Assembly: GCF_003323715.1 (NCBI RefSeq)
Contig: NZ_QOIN01000033.1
Coordinates: 62,001 to 126,000 of the forward strand
Reading direction: 5' to 3'
DNA from: Streptomyces diacarni
Lineage (GTDB): Bacteria > Actinomycetota > Actinomycetes > Streptomycetales > Streptomycetaceae
Length of the DNA stretch: 64,000 nucleotides
The position numbers and the translations under genes are program-made. The notes under the pieces were generated by a model. The model was given only the letters and a program-made list of their open reading frames with translations. It was not told where the DNA came from and searched no databases. Of this stretch, positions 43,252-54,658 are shown piece after piece. Each line of letters begins with the position of its first letter. Position 1 is the stretch's first letter.

Positions 43252-44027
43252 GCGGGCGGGCTGCCGCCGGTACGTACGCGCCGGAGCCGGGCGCCGCGCC
43301 GCTGCCGCGCATGGTGCGCGCGCAGGCGTGGCTGGAGACGCGGACACAACTGCGCAACGGGGAGCAACTGCTGCTGACCGTCATCATCCCGACCCTGCTG
43401 CTGGTGCTCTTCAGCGCCGTCGACATCGTCGACACCGGCGAGGGCTCGCGGGTGGACTTCCTCGCCCCGGGCATCCTCGGCCTGGCCGTCCTGTCGACCG
43501 CCTTCACCGGGCAGGCCATCTCCACCGGCTTCGAGCGCCGCTACGGCGTGCTGAAGAGGCTCGGCGCCTCCCCGCTGCCCCGCTGGGGGCTGATGGCGGC
43601 CAAGACGTGCTCCGTCCTGGTCATCGAGGCCCTCCAGGTGCTGCTGCTGAGCGTGGTGGCGCTCGCCCTGGGCTGGTCGCCGCACGGCAACCCGGCCACC
43701 GTGCTGCTCCTGCTCCTGCTGGGCACGGCCGCCTTCTCCGGGCTCGGCCTGTTGATGGCGGGCACGCTCAAGGCGGAGGCGACACTGGCGGGGGCGAACC
43801 TGGTCTTCATCCTGCTGCTGGTCGGCGGGGGCGTGATCGTCCCGCTGGACACGTTCCCGGACGCGGCGCAGAGCGCTCTTCGGCTGCTGCCGATCTCCGC
43901 TCTCTCCGACGGGCTGCGCGACGTGCTCCGGCAGGGGGCCGGGATGCCCTGGGGCGATCTGGCGGTTTTGGTGGTGTGGGCCGTGGTGGGGCTGGGCGCG
44001 GCGGCGCGTTTCTTCAAGTGGGAGTGA
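43248..44027 (+). CDS. ABC transporter permease
   Basis: A 259-residue ABC-2 type permease with six membrane segments (LLLTVIIPTLLLVLFSAV, ILGLAVLSTAFTGQAI, LVIEALQVLLLSVVALALG, TVLLLLLLGTAAFSGLGLLM, AGANLVFILLLVGGGVIVP and the last LAVLVVWAVVGLGAAARF). The loop FERRYGVLKRLGASPLPRWGL is the ABC-2 contact region. It pairs with the preceding ATPase; the exported substrate is unknown, although the link with ctaA suggests a respiratory or heme-related role. ATG 43248 uses the GGGGAAGGAG in the duplicated segment. Confidence 0.93.
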   Translation: MSGRAAAGTYAPEPGAAPLPRMVRAQAWLETRTQLRNGEQLLLTVIIPTLLLVLFSAVDIVDTGEGSRVDFLAPGILGLAVLSTAFTGQAISTGFERRYGVLKRLGASPLPRWGLMAAKTCSVLVIEALQVLLLSVVALALGWSPHGNPATVLLLLLLGTAAFSGLGLLMAGTLKAEATLAGANLVFILLLVGGGVIVPLDTFPDAAQSALRLLPISALSDGLRDVLRQGAGMPWGDLAVLVVWAVVGLGAAARFFKWE

Positions 44028-44114
44028 CCGGCCGGCCGCGCCGGTCGGGGGCGTACGACGGCGCCCGGCACCCCCTCGTGAAAGCGCGCACAAGCGGCGC
44101 TCTACGATGGCTGC

Positions 44115-45296
44115 GTGCCGAATCTGCTCGAAGTCGTACGTAACCCCATCGCGTACATCGCCGCACGCTGGACCCCCTCCCCCCGTACCGTGCAGCGGGC
44201 CGCCCTCACCGCGCTGCTGATGAGCGTTCTCATCGTGGTGACCGGCGGGGCCGTGCGGCTCACCGGTTCGGGGCTCGGGTGCGACACGTGGCCCAAGTGC
44301 AGCGACGACAGCCTCACCGCCACCTCGGCGATGGGCATTCACGGCGCCATCGAGTTCGGCAACCGCATGATGACGTGGGTGGTCTCGGCCGCCGTCGGCT
44401 GGACCATCATCGCCGTACGGTCGATGAAGCCCGCCCGCAAGGGGCTGAGCCGGCTCGCGTGGTCGCAGTTCTGGGTCGTGATGAGCAACGGCGTCGTCGG
44501 CGGCATCACCGTATGGGTGAAGCTGAACCCGTTCGTGGTGGCCGGCCACTTCCTGGCGGCGATGGCCCTCCTGACGGTCACGACACTCACCTGGCTGCGC
44601 ACCCGCGAGGGTGAGGCACCGCCCCGCCCGCTGGTGGGCAGCCCCGTCAGGAAGCTCACCTACGTCCTGACCTTCTTCTCCGCCTGCCTCCTGATCGCCG
44701 GCACGGTCGTGACGGGCGCCGGGCCGCACGCGGGCGACAGCAGCGACGTGAAGCGCATGCCGGTCTCCGTGGAGCTGGCGACGCAGAGCCACGCCGCGCT
44801 GGCCTGGATCGTGGTGGCGCTGGCGGTGCTGCTGTACGTGGGCCTCCGCGTCATGGACGCCCCCCGGGGTCCGCGGAGCACCGCACGCAATCTGATCATC
44901 GTCCTGCTCGCCCAGGGCGTCATCGGATACGTGCAGTACGTCACCGACCTCCCCGAGGTGCTCGTCGGCGTGCACCTGCTGGGCTCGACGCTGGTGTGGA
45001 TCGGCGTCCTGCGGGTGGTGCTGTCGACGCGCGAGCGGGCACCCCTCGCGGCCACCGCGCCGGAGCCCGAGCCGGGCCAGGACACCGCCGCCAACGCCGC
45101 ATCCGCCGCATCCGCCGCATCCGCCGCATCCGCCGCATCCGCCGCCGAGCCTGCACCCGCTGCCGAGCCTGCACCCGCTGCCGAGGCGGCCCCGCGGCCC
45201 GCGGGCGCGCCGGCGTCGTCCGCGGGCGCGCCGGCGTCGTCCGCGGGCGCGCCGGCGTCGTCCGCGGGCGCGCCGGCGTCGTCCGCGGGCCGCTGA
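44115..45296 (+). CDS. ctaA: Heme A synthase CtaA
   Basis: Oxidises the methyl group of heme O to give heme A for cytochrome aa3 oxidase, in the membrane. About 310 residues of eight membrane helices carry the heme-binding histidines (H76 in GIHGAIEFGNR, GHFLAA, QSHAALAW, GVHLLGS) and the Cys pair GCDTWPKC (56/62). The last 75 residues are an unusual low-complexity tail: AAS repeated five times, then EPAPAA twice and GAPASSA four times. The start is GTG 44115. It lies 87 bases after the ABC permease. Confidence 0.95.
   Translation: MPNLLEVVRNPIAYIAARWTPSPRTVQRAALTALLMSVLIVVTGGAVRLTGSGLGCDTWPKCSDDSLTATSAMGIHGAIEFGNRMMTWVVSAAVGWTIIAVRSMKPARKGLSRLAWSQFWVVMSNGVVGGITVWVKLNPFVVAGHFLAAMALLTVTTLTWLRTREGEAPPRPLVGSPVRKLTYVLTFFSACLLIAGTVVTGAGPHAGDSSDVKRMPVSVELATQSHAALAWIVVALAVLLYVGLRVMDAPRGPRSTARNLIIVLLAQGVIGYVQYVTDLPEVLVGVHLLGSTLVWIGVLRVVLSTRERAPLAATAPEPEPGQDTAANAASAASAASAASAASAAEPAPAAEPAPAAEAAPRPAGAPASSAGAPASSAGAPASSAGAPASSAGR
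45096..45284 (+). repeat. Compound coding minisatellite at the ctaA 3' end
   Basis: Three successive in-frame arrays: a 9-bp unit (gccgcatcc type) five times near 45096-45145, an 18-bp unit (gagcctgcacccgctgcc) twice, and a 21-bp unit four times at 45201-45284. All copies are nearly or completely identical, indicating recent expansion. Confidence 0.9.
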
Positions 45297-45401
45297 CGAC
45301 GCCCGCCGCCCCCGGCGCATCCGGGGGCGGCCAGGCTCCACGCCGAGGCCGTCGTCCCCGCCCCCTCGCCTCCGCAGCTACCCGCCGGTAGCATCTGCCT
45401 C

Positions 45402-45719
45402 ATGGCAGCAGACAGCAGCAAGCGGGCGGGCCGGCTCGCCCAGCAGATCAGCGGGTTCGCGAAGCGGCACGGCGGCAGCGCAGAAGCCCAGATCGCCTAC
45501 GTGGGCCAGCGGGGTTTCCGCATCTCGCTGGTGAGCTCGGACGGCACCTGGGGCGATCTGATGGCGCCCTCGAAGGAGACGGCCGAGGAGGCCGTGCAGG
45601 CGGCCGGTGCCACGCTCAAGGAGAGCTTCGACGGCGAGATGGCCGAGCATATGCGCACGGGCCCCTACGAGTGGGAGCGCATGGCCGGTATCCAGGTGGG
45701 CGGCCCCGCCAACCGGTAG
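45402..45719 (+). CDS. Conserved hypothetical protein
   Basis: A 105-residue soluble protein beginning MAADSSKRAGRLAQQISGFA. It contains AQIAYVGQRGFRISLVSSDGTWGDLMAPS and a helical end AEEAVQAAGATLKESFDGEMAEHMRTGPYEWERMAG. No known domain is recognised. Codon use and the clear start at 45402 support a real gene. It lies between ctaA and a bidirectional terminator facing ctaB. Confidence 0.82.
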   Translation: MAADSSKRAGRLAQQISGFAKRHGGSAEAQIAYVGQRGFRISLVSSDGTWGDLMAPSKETAEEAVQAAGATLKESFDGEMAEHMRTGPYEWERMAGIQVGGPANR

Positions 45720-45829
45720 GAGCGGCGTTCCGGGACGCACCCCTCGCGTCCGCCCGTGGTCCACAGGGTGCCGTCGGGCCCGGACCCCGGACCCTCACCA
45801 CCACGCCACCGCACCACCGCGGAACGCCC

Positions 45830-45879
45830 TAACGCGAATGGCTCCCTCCCGACTGACGGGGAGGGAGCCATTCGCGTTA
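45830..45879. terminator. Bidirectional terminator between the convergent genes
   Basis: A perfect 21-bp stem (45830-45850 with 45859-45879) closes an 8-base loop; arms begin taacgcgaatggctccc. It lies between the hypothetical gene and ctaB and is the longest perfect hairpin in the window. Confidence 0.9.
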
Positions 45880-45967
45880 CGTGGAGCGTGCGGGCGCTCG
45901 TGCGTGGGGCGTCGGCGGGAGGGGCGCGGGGACAGCTGATGAGCGCCCCCGCGCGGACGAGCACGCC

Positions 45968-46906
45968 TCAGCGCAGGAACGGGTCGATGGCCACGGCGGC
46001 GAAGACGAGCGACACGTAGGTGATCGACCAGTGGAAGAGGCGCATCTCCTTGAGCTTGGCGCCGGTCAGACCCGCGCGGGCGCGGGCGCGCAGGGCGTGC
46101 GCCTCCCAGAGCCACAGTCCGCCGGCCAGTACCGCCACCAGGGGGTAGAACCAGCCGACGTACCCCAGCGGCCACAGCAGCAGGGAGACCAGCACCATGA
46201 TCCAGCTGTAGACGACGATCTGGGTGGCGACGGTGACGTTGCTGGCGATGGCGGGCAGCATCGGCACGCCGACCCGCTGGTAGTCCTCCTTGACCTTCAT
46301 GGACAGCGGCCAGTAGTGCGGCGGCGTCCAGAAGAACATCACCAGGAAGAGGATGACGGCGGCCCAGCTGACCTCGTTCGTGACGGCGGACCAGCCGATG
46401 AAGACGGGCAGGCATCCTGCGATGCCGCCCCAGACGATGTTCTGCGACGTACGCCGCTTCAGGAGCATCGTGTAGACGACGACGTAGAAGAGGAGAGCGC
46501 CCAACGAGAGGGCGGCCGAGAGCCAGTTGACCAGCAGGCCGAACATCAGGGTGGAGACCAGCGCGAGGCTGATGCCGAAGACCAGGCACTCCCACGGCTT
46601 GACCACGCCGGTGACCAGCGGTCGGCGCTCGGTGCGGTGCATGAGCGCGTCGATGTCGCGGTCGATGTACATGTTGAGCGCGTTGGCGCCGCCGGCCGAC
46701 AGATAGCCGCCGAGGCAGGTGATCACCACGAGCTGGAGGTCGGGCACGCCCTGAGCCGCCAGGAACATGACCGGGATGGTGGTCATGAGGAGCAGCTCGA
46801 TGATCCGCGGCTTGGTCAGCTCGATGAACGCCTTCACGCGGGCGCCGAGCGGCCGGTGGCCGCTGGGCTCCAGCGTCCCCGCGGGACGGGATTCGACGGC
46901 CGTCAC
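45968..46906 (-). CDS. ctaB: Protoheme IX farnesyltransferase (heme O synthase) CtaB
   Basis: Membrane UbiA-type prenyltransferase that adds farnesyl to heme B, making heme O for CtaA. The 312 residues have about nine helices and both Asp-rich motifs: [23 protein letters not shown] and [20 protein letters not shown] 46906 ([10 protein letters not shown]), preceded by AGGGG, is preferred to ATG 46927, which has no ribosome-binding site. Together with ctaA it supplies heme A; both flank the hypothetical gene at 45402. Confidence 0.95.
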   Translation of the reverse strand: MTAVESRPAGTLEPSGHRPLGARVKAFIELTKPRIIELLLMTTIPVMFLAAQGVPDLQLVVITCLGGYLSAGGANALNMYIDRDIDALMHRTERRPLVTGVVKPWECLVFGISLALVSTLMFGLLVNWLSAALSLGALLFYVVVYTMLLKRRTSQNIVWGGIAGCLPVFIGWSAVTNEVSWAAVILFLVMFFWTPPHYWPLSMKVKEDYQRVGVPMLPAIASNVTVATQIVVYSWIMVLVSLLLWPLGYVGWFYPLVAVLAGGLWLWEAHALRARARAGLTGAKLKEMRLFHWSITYVSLVFAAVAIDPFLR

Positions 46907-47401
46907 GGACACCCCTGATCGACTCATTAGGAACCAGCGAGCCGACGTCACGGGCACACAGCAGGAAAAGGTGCAGGCCCGGGTCAAGCTCGCGCGTACC
47001 ACGCCACTTTAGACGCCTGCCATACCTCGCCCGTCATGGGGGGTCGCCCGTGTTGGCCCTCGTCGTGGGCGGTCGGCCCCGCTGTGGCGCCGCTGCCCGG
47101 GCCCGGCGCGTCTTTCGAGGTCAGCGCGGCGGGCAGATCCGAGCGCGAATGAGCCGTGTTCGACGGGCGAATCGGGGGAACAGACGTCAGCCTGGGAGTG
47201 GGTGCCGCGGCGCCCCGGGCAGCCAATCGGTGGGAATAGCACATATCTCTCCCACGTTCTGGTGATTGTCGGCCGGGGACGAGGTGGTGACCACACAGTG
47301 ACCTGTCGCAAAGTCGCACGTCCCGGCAACGGTACGCTCGACACCGCCCGGTGAGCGCACACACCGGCCATCGAACATGTGGAGAGGAGCCCTGACGCAG
47401 G
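46907..47401. other. Divergent intergenic region ctaB-tkt
   Basis: A 495-base spacer with promoters for ctaB and the pentose-phosphate operon. The part from about 47220 to 47300 is AT-richer. A 71-codon open frame at 47050 has no codon bias or signals, so I call no gene here. Confidence 0.65.
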
Positions 47402-49477
<2,076 letters not shown>

Positions 49478-49516
49478 ACCGCCGAGGACTCCCCCGGACC
49501 CGTCCGGGAGGTGCCG

Positions 49517-49550
49517 GCCGGGTGGTCGCTCACCTGAGCGACCACCCGGC
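49517..49550 (+). terminator. Hairpin between tkt and tal
   Basis: A perfect 14-bp stem (gccgggtggtcgct with its complement) with inner pairing through a 6-base centre lies 40 bases after the tkt stop. It could reduce read-through into tal or protect the tkt 3' end. Confidence 0.6.
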
Positions 49551-49598
49551 GGGCCCCGACACAACGAAAAGCCAACAAGCACAGGAGATGCGAATCCC

Positions 49599-50717
49599 AT
49601 GACAGACGCACTGAAGCGCCTTACTGACGAAGGCGTCGCGATCTGGCTGGACGACCTGTCGCGCAAGCGCATCACGTCGGGCAACCTCGGCGAGCTGATC
49701 GACGAGCACCACGTGGTCGGCGTGACGACCAACCCGACCATCTTCCAGAAGGCCATCTCGGCAGGCGAGGGCTACGAGCAGCAGGTCTCCGACCTGGCCG
49801 CCCGCCGCGTCTCCGTCGAGGAGGCCGTCCGCATGATCACCACGGCGGACGTCCGCGACGGCGCCGACGTGATGCGTCCGGTCTACGACGCGACCGGCGG
49901 CAAGGACGGCCGGGTCTCCATCGAGGTCGACCCTCGTCTGGCCCACAACACCAAGGCGACGGTCGCCGAGGCCCGCCAGCTGGCCTGGCTGGTCGACCGG
50001 CCCAACACCTTCATCAAGATTCCGGCCACCGAGGCCGGTCTCCCCGCCATCACCGAGACGATCGGCAAGGGCATCAGCGTCAACGTCACGCTGATCTTCT
50101 CGCTGGAGCGGTACCGGGCGGTCATGGACGCCTACATGGCGGGCCTGGAGAAGGCCAAGAGCCTGGGCCTCGACCTGTCCGACATCCACTCCGTGGCGTC
50201 CTTCTTCGTCTCCCGCGTGGACACCGAGGTCGACAAGCGGCTCGCCGCGCTCGACACCGACGAGGCCAAGGCCCTCAAGAGCAAGTCGGCGATCGCCAAC
50301 GCCCGACTGGCCTACCGGGAGTACGAGCAGGTCGTCGCCTCCGATCGCTGGCAGGCCCTGGAGAAGGCCGGCGCCAATCAGCAGCGTCCGCTGTGGGCGT
50401 CGACCGGCGTGAAGGACCCCGAGCTGCCCGACACGCTGTACGTGACCCAGCTGGTGGCACCCAACACGGTCAACACCATGCCGGAGGCCACCCTCAAGGC
50501 CGTCGGCGACCACGGCGACAACGAGGGCGACGCGGTCCGCGGCTCCTACGAGGACGCGCAGGCCGTCCTCGACGGCATCGCCAAGCTGGGCATCTCCTAC
50601 GACGACGTCGTCAAGGTGCTCGAGGACGAGGGCGTCCAGAAGTTCGAGGACTCCTGGAAGGACCTGCTCACGTCCACGGAGGCCGAGCTGCAGCGCCTCG
50701 CCCCGAAGGAGGCGTAA
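49599..50717 (+). CDS. tal: Transaldolase
   Basis: Moves a dihydroxyacetone unit from sedoheptulose-7-phosphate to glyceraldehyde-3-phosphate. 372 residues, the long form found in actinobacteria and cyanobacteria. The Schiff-base lysine lies in [16 protein letters not shown]; other blocks are [26 protein letters not shown] and [27 protein letters not shown] 49599 follows AGGAG. It is 5 bases before the zwf start. Confidence 0.97.
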   Translation: MTDALKRLTDEGVAIWLDDLSRKRITSGNLGELIDEHHVVGVTTNPTIFQKAISAGEGYEQQVSDLAARRVSVEEAVRMITTADVRDGADVMRPVYDATGGKDGRVSIEVDPRLAHNTKATVAEARQLAWLVDRPNTFIKIPATEAGLPAITETIGKGISVNVTLIFSLERYRAVMDAYMAGLEKAKSLGLDLSDIHSVASFFVSRVDTEVDKRLAALDTDEAKALKSKSAIANARLAYREYEQVVASDRWQALEKAGANQQRPLWASTGVKDPELPDTLYVTQLVAPNTVNTMPEATLKAVGDHGDNEGDAVRGSYEDAQAVLDGIAKLGISYDDVVKVLEDEGVQKFEDSWKDLLTSTEAELQRLAPKEA

Positions 50718-50722
50718 GCGAA

Positions 50723-52258
50723 TTGAGCAACGTCAGCGGTACGGACAACCCGCTGCGTGACGCTCAGGACCGGCGGCTCCCGCGCATCGCGGGGCCGTCG
50801 GGCCTGGTCATCTTCGGCGTCACGGGTGATTTGTCCCGGAAGAAGCTGATGCCCGCGGTCTACGACCTCGCCAACCGCGGACTCCTCCCACCCGGCTTCT
50901 CCCTCATCGGCTTCGCACGCCGCGACTGGGAGGACGAGGATTTCGCCCAGGTCGTCCACGACGCGGTCAAGGAACACTCCAGGACCACCTTCCGCGAGGA
51001 GGTCTGGCAGCAGCTCGCCCAGGGCATGCGCTTCGTCCCCGGCGAATTCCACGACGACGAGGCCTTCGAAACCCTGCGGGCCACCATCGAGGAACTCGAC
51101 AAGTCCCGCGGAACCGGCGGCAACTTCGCCTTCTACCTCTCGGTACCGCCCAAGTTCTTCCCCACGGTCGTCTCCCAGCTCAAGAAGCACGGCCTCTCCG
51201 ACGCGGGGCCGGGATCCTGGCGCCGCGCCGTCATCGAGAAGCCCTTCGGGCACGACCTGAAGTCGGCCCGGGAGCTGAACTCCGTCATCCACGAGGTCTT
51301 CCGGGCCAGCTCGGTCTTCCGGATCGACCACTACCTCGGCAAGGAGACGGTCCAGAACATCCTGGCCCTCCGCTTCGCCAACACGATGTTCGAACCGCTG
51401 TGGAACCGCAGCTACGTCGACCACGTGCAGATCACCATGGCCGAGGACATCGGCATCGGCGGCCGCGCCGGCTACTACGACGGCATCGGCTCCGCGCGCG
51501 ACGTCATCCAAAACCACCTCCTCCAGCTCCTCGCCCTGACCGCGATGGAGGAACCCACCTCCTTCGACGCCAAGGCGCTCGTCACCGAGAAGCTCAAGGT
51601 CCTCAACTCGGTACGGCTGCCGAAGGACCTGGGCAAGCACACGGTGCGCGGCCAGTACGCGGCCGGGTGGCAAGGCGGCGAAAAGGTGCCGGGCTACCTC
51701 GACGAAGAGGGCATTGACCCGAACTCCAAAACCGACACCTACGCCGCCATAAAGCTGGCGATCGACAACCGCCGCTGGGCAGGCGTCCCCTTCTACCTGC
51801 GCACCGGCAAGCGGCTCGGCCGCCGCGTCACCGAGATCGCCGTCGTCTTCCAGCGCGCCCCCCACTCCCCCTTCGACACCACCGACACCCAGGAACTGGG
51901 CGAGAACGCCCTCGTCATCCGCGTCCAGCCCGACGAAGGCGTCACCATCAGGTTCGGCTCCAAGGTGCCCGGCACCCAGATGGAGATCCGCGACGTCACC
52001 ATGGACTTCGCCTACGGCGAATCCTTCACCGAGTCCAGCCCCGAGGCGTACGAACGCCTCATCCTCGACGTCCTGCTGGGCGACGCGAACCTCTTCCCCC
52101 GGCACCAGGAAGTCGAACGCTCCTGGGAGATCCTCGACCCCGTCGAGGAGTACTGGGACACACACGGCAAGCCCGAGCAGTACTCCGCCGGCACCTGGGG
52201 GCCCCAGAGCGCCGACGAGATGCTCGCACGCGACGGACGGATTTGGCGGCGGCCATGA
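50723..52258 (+). CDS. zwf: Glucose-6-phosphate 1-dehydrogenase
   Basis: Oxidises glucose-6-phosphate to 6-phosphogluconolactone with NADP+, the first oxidative pentose-phosphate step. 511 residues: nucleotide motif IFGVTGDLSRKKLMP (30-44), substrate motif RIDHYLGKETVQN, and GTQMEIRDVTMDF near the end. I place the start at TTG 50723 (LSNVSGTDNP) because GGAGG precedes it at a 10-base spacing and no ATG or GTG fits. The stop overlaps the opcA start (ATGA). Confidence 0.95.
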   Translation: MSNVSGTDNPLRDAQDRRLPRIAGPSGLVIFGVTGDLSRKKLMPAVYDLANRGLLPPGFSLIGFARRDWEDEDFAQVVHDAVKEHSRTTFREEVWQQLAQGMRFVPGEFHDDEAFETLRATIEELDKSRGTGGNFAFYLSVPPKFFPTVVSQLKKHGLSDAGPGSWRRAVIEKPFGHDLKSARELNSVIHEVFRASSVFRIDHYLGKETVQNILALRFANTMFEPLWNRSYVDHVQITMAEDIGIGGRAGYYDGIGSARDVIQNHLLQLLALTAMEEPTSFDAKALVTEKLKVLNSVRLPKDLGKHTVRGQYAAGWQGGEKVPGYLDEEGIDPNSKTDTYAAIKLAIDNRRWAGVPFYLRTGKRLGRRVTEIAVVFQRAPHSPFDTTDTQELGENALVIRVQPDEGVTIRFGSKVPGTQMEIRDVTMDFAYGESFTESSPEAYERLILDVLLGDANLFPRHQEVERSWEILDPVEEYWDTHGKPEQYSAGTWGPQSADEMLARDGRIWRRP

Positions 52259-53406
52259 ACATCGACCTCACGGACACCACGTCCAGCCGCATCAACGCCG
52301 AACTGGTCAAGGCGCGCCGCTCCCTCGGCTCGCCTGCCATGGGCATGGTGCTCACCCTCGTCATCGTCACCGACGAAGGCAACCACTACGACGCGCTCAA
52401 GGCCGCGAGCGGTGCCTCCAAGGAGCACCCCTCCCGCATCCTCGTCGTCGTCCGGCGCCCAGGACGCTCCCCCCGCGACCGGGCGCGCCACCGGCTCGAC
52501 GCCGAGGTCCGCGTCGGCGCCGACGTGGGAGAGGCGGGCTCCGGCGAAACGGTCATCCTGCGGCTGCACGGAGAACTGGCCTCGCACTCCCACAGCGTCG
52601 TCCTGCCGCTCCTGCTGCCGGACGCACCCGTGGTCGTGTGGTGGCCCGAGGACGCACCACCCAACCCGGCCGAGGACGCCCTCGGCAAACTCGCACAGCG
52701 GCGCATCACCGACGCCGCCGCCACGGAGGACCCCGTCGGCGCCCTCAGCATGCGCGCCAGCACCTACGCGCCCGGCGACACCGACCTGTCCTGGACCCGC
52801 ATCACCCCCTGGCGCAGCATGCTCGCCGCCTCGCTGGACCAGAAACTGGCCACCATCGACTCGGCCGTCGTCGAAGGCGAGGAGTACAACCCCTCCAGCG
52901 AACTCCTCGCCCTCTGGATCGCCGAACGCCTGCGCGTCCCCGTCGAACGCCGCATCTCCGAAGGCCCCGGCATCACCGGCGTACGGCTGGAAACCGCCGA
53001 CGGCCAGATCTGCCTCGACCGCGCCGACGGCGCCCTCGCCGAACTCGCCGTCCCCGGCCAGCCCGACCGCCACGTCGCCCTCCAGCGGCGCACCACCGCC
53101 GAACTCCTCGCCGAGGAACTGCGGCGACTCGATCCCGACGAGGCGTACGCCGAAGCCGTCCGCTTCGGCGTCAACAAGATCTCGGGCCCCGACCCCGCAC
53201 ACCCCACACCCGCCTCACCCGCCCCCGCACCGACGGAGGCCTCCGGCGTGACGGAGACCTCGGCGCAAACGGCGCAGGACGCGGCCTCCCCCGAGACCGC
53301 AGCCACCGAGCAGCCCACCACCGCCGCCTCCCCCACGCCGGCGAAGAAGAAGGCCACCTCGGCGTCACCGTCGAAGACCCGGGCGGCGAAGAAGGGCCAA
53401 AAGTGA
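52255..53406 (+). CDS. opcA: Glucose-6-phosphate dehydrogenase assembly protein OpcA
   Basis: Redox-sensitive partner that stimulates Zwf in actinobacteria and cyanobacteria. 383 residues with family blocks MGMVLTLVIVTDE, HPSRILVVVRRPGR, SVVLPLLLPDAPVVVWWPEDAP and DLSWTRITPWRSMLA. The C-terminal 60 residues are an Ala/Thr/Pro-rich tail ending in Lys clusters (AKKKATSASPSKTRAAKKGQK), not conserved. ATG 52255 overlaps the zwf stop and the end overlaps pgl (GTGA), so Zwf, OpcA and Pgl are translationally coupled. Confidence 0.95.
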   Translation: MNIDLTDTTSSRINAELVKARRSLGSPAMGMVLTLVIVTDEGNHYDALKAASGASKEHPSRILVVVRRPGRSPRDRARHRLDAEVRVGADVGEAGSGETVILRLHGELASHSHSVVLPLLLPDAPVVVWWPEDAPPNPAEDALGKLAQRRITDAAATEDPVGALSMRASTYAPGDTDLSWTRITPWRSMLAASLDQKLATIDSAVVEGEEYNPSSELLALWIAERLRVPVERRISEGPGITGVRLETADGQICLDRADGALAELAVPGQPDRHVALQRRTTAELLAEELRRLDPDEAYAEAVRFGVNKISGPDPAHPTPASPAPAPTEASGVTETSAQTAQDAASPETAATEQPTTAASPTPAKKKATSASPSKTRAAKKGQK

Positions 53407-54179
53407 GCGCGGCAGCCACCGGACGCGACATCCTCATCCACCGCGACAAGGACGAACTCGCCCAGGCCACGGCCGCACGGCTCCTCACCCGCCTCGCCGA
53501 CGCCCAAGCCGCACACGGCACCGCCTCCGCCGTCCTCACCGGAGGCCGCAACGGCAACGCACTGCTCGCCGCGGTCGCCGCCTCCGGCGACCGCGACCGC
53601 ATCGACTGGTCACGGCTCGACCTGTGGTGGGGCGACGAACGGTTCCTCCCCGAGAACGACCCCGAACGCAACCACACCCAGGCCCGCGAAGCGCTCCTGG
53701 ACGCCGTACCGCTCGACCCCGCACGCCTCCACGTGATGCCGCCCTCCGACGGGCCGTACGCCGGCGACGCCGAAGCCGCGGCGGAGGCCTACGCCACGGA
53801 ACTCGCCGCCGCGGCGGGGCCCGACGCCACCGCGCGCGTCCCCGCCTTCGACGTCCTCCTCCTCGGCGTCGGACCCGACACCCACGTCGCGTCCCTCTTC
53901 CCCGAACACCCCGCACTCCGGGAAACGGAACGGACAGTCGTCGGGGTCCACGGCGCGCCCAAACCGCCACCCACCCGCCTCTCCCTCACACTGCCCGCCA
54001 TCCGGGCAGCACGAGAGGTATGGCTGCTCGCCGCGGGGGAGGACAAAGCCGGAGCGGTCGCCTGCGCCCTTGCGGGCTCCGGCGAGCTCCAGGCGCCCGC
54101 CGCGGCGGTGTGCGGGAGTTCCCGCACCCTTTGGCTGCTCGACGAAGCCGCCGCCTCCCGGCTTCCCGCCACCACGTGA
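53403..54179 (+). CDS. pgl: 6-phosphogluconolactonase
   Basis: Hydrolyses 6-phosphogluconolactone from Zwf. 258 residues of the DevB/NagB-like fold, with SAVLTGGRNGNALLAAV, DLWWGDERFLPENDPERNH and LLLGVGPDTHVASLFP. GTG 53403 overlaps the opcA stop. It is the last gene of the operon and is followed by a strong terminator. gnd is absent here, as in related actinobacteria. Confidence 0.95.
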   Translation: MSAAATGRDILIHRDKDELAQATAARLLTRLADAQAAHGTASAVLTGGRNGNALLAAVAASGDRDRIDWSRLDLWWGDERFLPENDPERNHTQAREALLDAVPLDPARLHVMPPSDGPYAGDAEAAAEAYATELAAAAGPDATARVPAFDVLLLGVGPDTHVASLFPEHPALRETERTVVGVHGAPKPPPTRLSLTLPAIRAAREVWLLAAGEDKAGAVACALAGSGELQAPAAAVCGSSRTLWLLDEAAASRLPATT

Positions 54180-54185
54180 GCCCCC

Positions 54186-54214
54186 GGGGGACAGGGGCCT
54201 ACCCCCTGTCCCCC
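54186..54214 (+). terminator. Terminator of the pentose-phosphate operon
   Basis: A perfect 12-bp stem, gggggacagggg with its complement, closes a 5-base loop 7 bases after the pgl stop. Confidence 0.8.
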
Positions 54215-54420
54215 GCCCCCTCACACGGCACCTTCTTCTCCACCTCAGCCATGACCGCCTGCACCAACTCCCCAACGGCTCCCGCAACGCCTCCCGGTCG
54301 GCATCGAACTTGTAGGCGTTGACCGTGAGGTCGAGGTGAAAACGGTCGGGCTTTTCTGCCCCTGCGGGAGAGCACTCAACCACCGCTGCCGCACCTGCAC
54401 GCCGGGCCGCAGCTTCGTGC
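54199..54420 (-). pseudogene. Frameshifted gene remnant, function unknown
   Basis: On the minus strand a coding-like stretch reads PDRFHLDLTVNAYKFDADRE, then ALREPLG, in one frame, and continues in the next frame as ELVQAVMAEVEKKVPCEGAGDRG before a TAG at 54199. A run of four C (54270-54273, plus strand) where five would keep the frame explains the break. Upstream the similarity to a coding frame fades by about 54420 and no start is evident. It may be a decayed gene or a sequencing error; the family is not recognised. The rest of 54215-54658 shows no gene. Confidence 0.4.
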
Positions 54421-54544
54421 TTGCCTGGGACGGGCTCCGCGCCCGCGCGGCCCGCCTCCGCACGGACGTGCAGTCCGGGTGCCCAGGGGCGCCGCCTTGG
54501 AGACCGCCGCCCGATCGGGTGACGGGAGGGCGGGAGGGCATGCG

Positions 54545-54579
54545 GGAGGGGCGGAGACCTCGCCGGTCTCCGCCCCTCC
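54545..54579 (-). terminator. Terminator downstream of pgi
   Basis: A perfect 15-bp stem (ggaggggcggagacc and its complement) with a 5-base loop lies 80 bases beyond the pgi stop. Confidence 0.75.
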
Positions 54580-54658
54580 GGGCAGCGTGTGCAGAGGTGC
54601 GGCGTGTGCTGTGCTGCGCGGGCACGCGGCACACGCACGTGGGCGTGCGCGGGTGCCC

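Noticed and set aside
45096..45284. CRISPR-like array
   Set aside because: The repeats are contiguous, without spacers, and lie in frame at the end of ctaA; they are a coding minisatellite.
47050..47265. A 71-codon frame in the ctaB-tkt spacer
   Set aside because: No ribosome-binding site, Arg-rich composition and no codon bias; the spacer is better read as promoter DNA.
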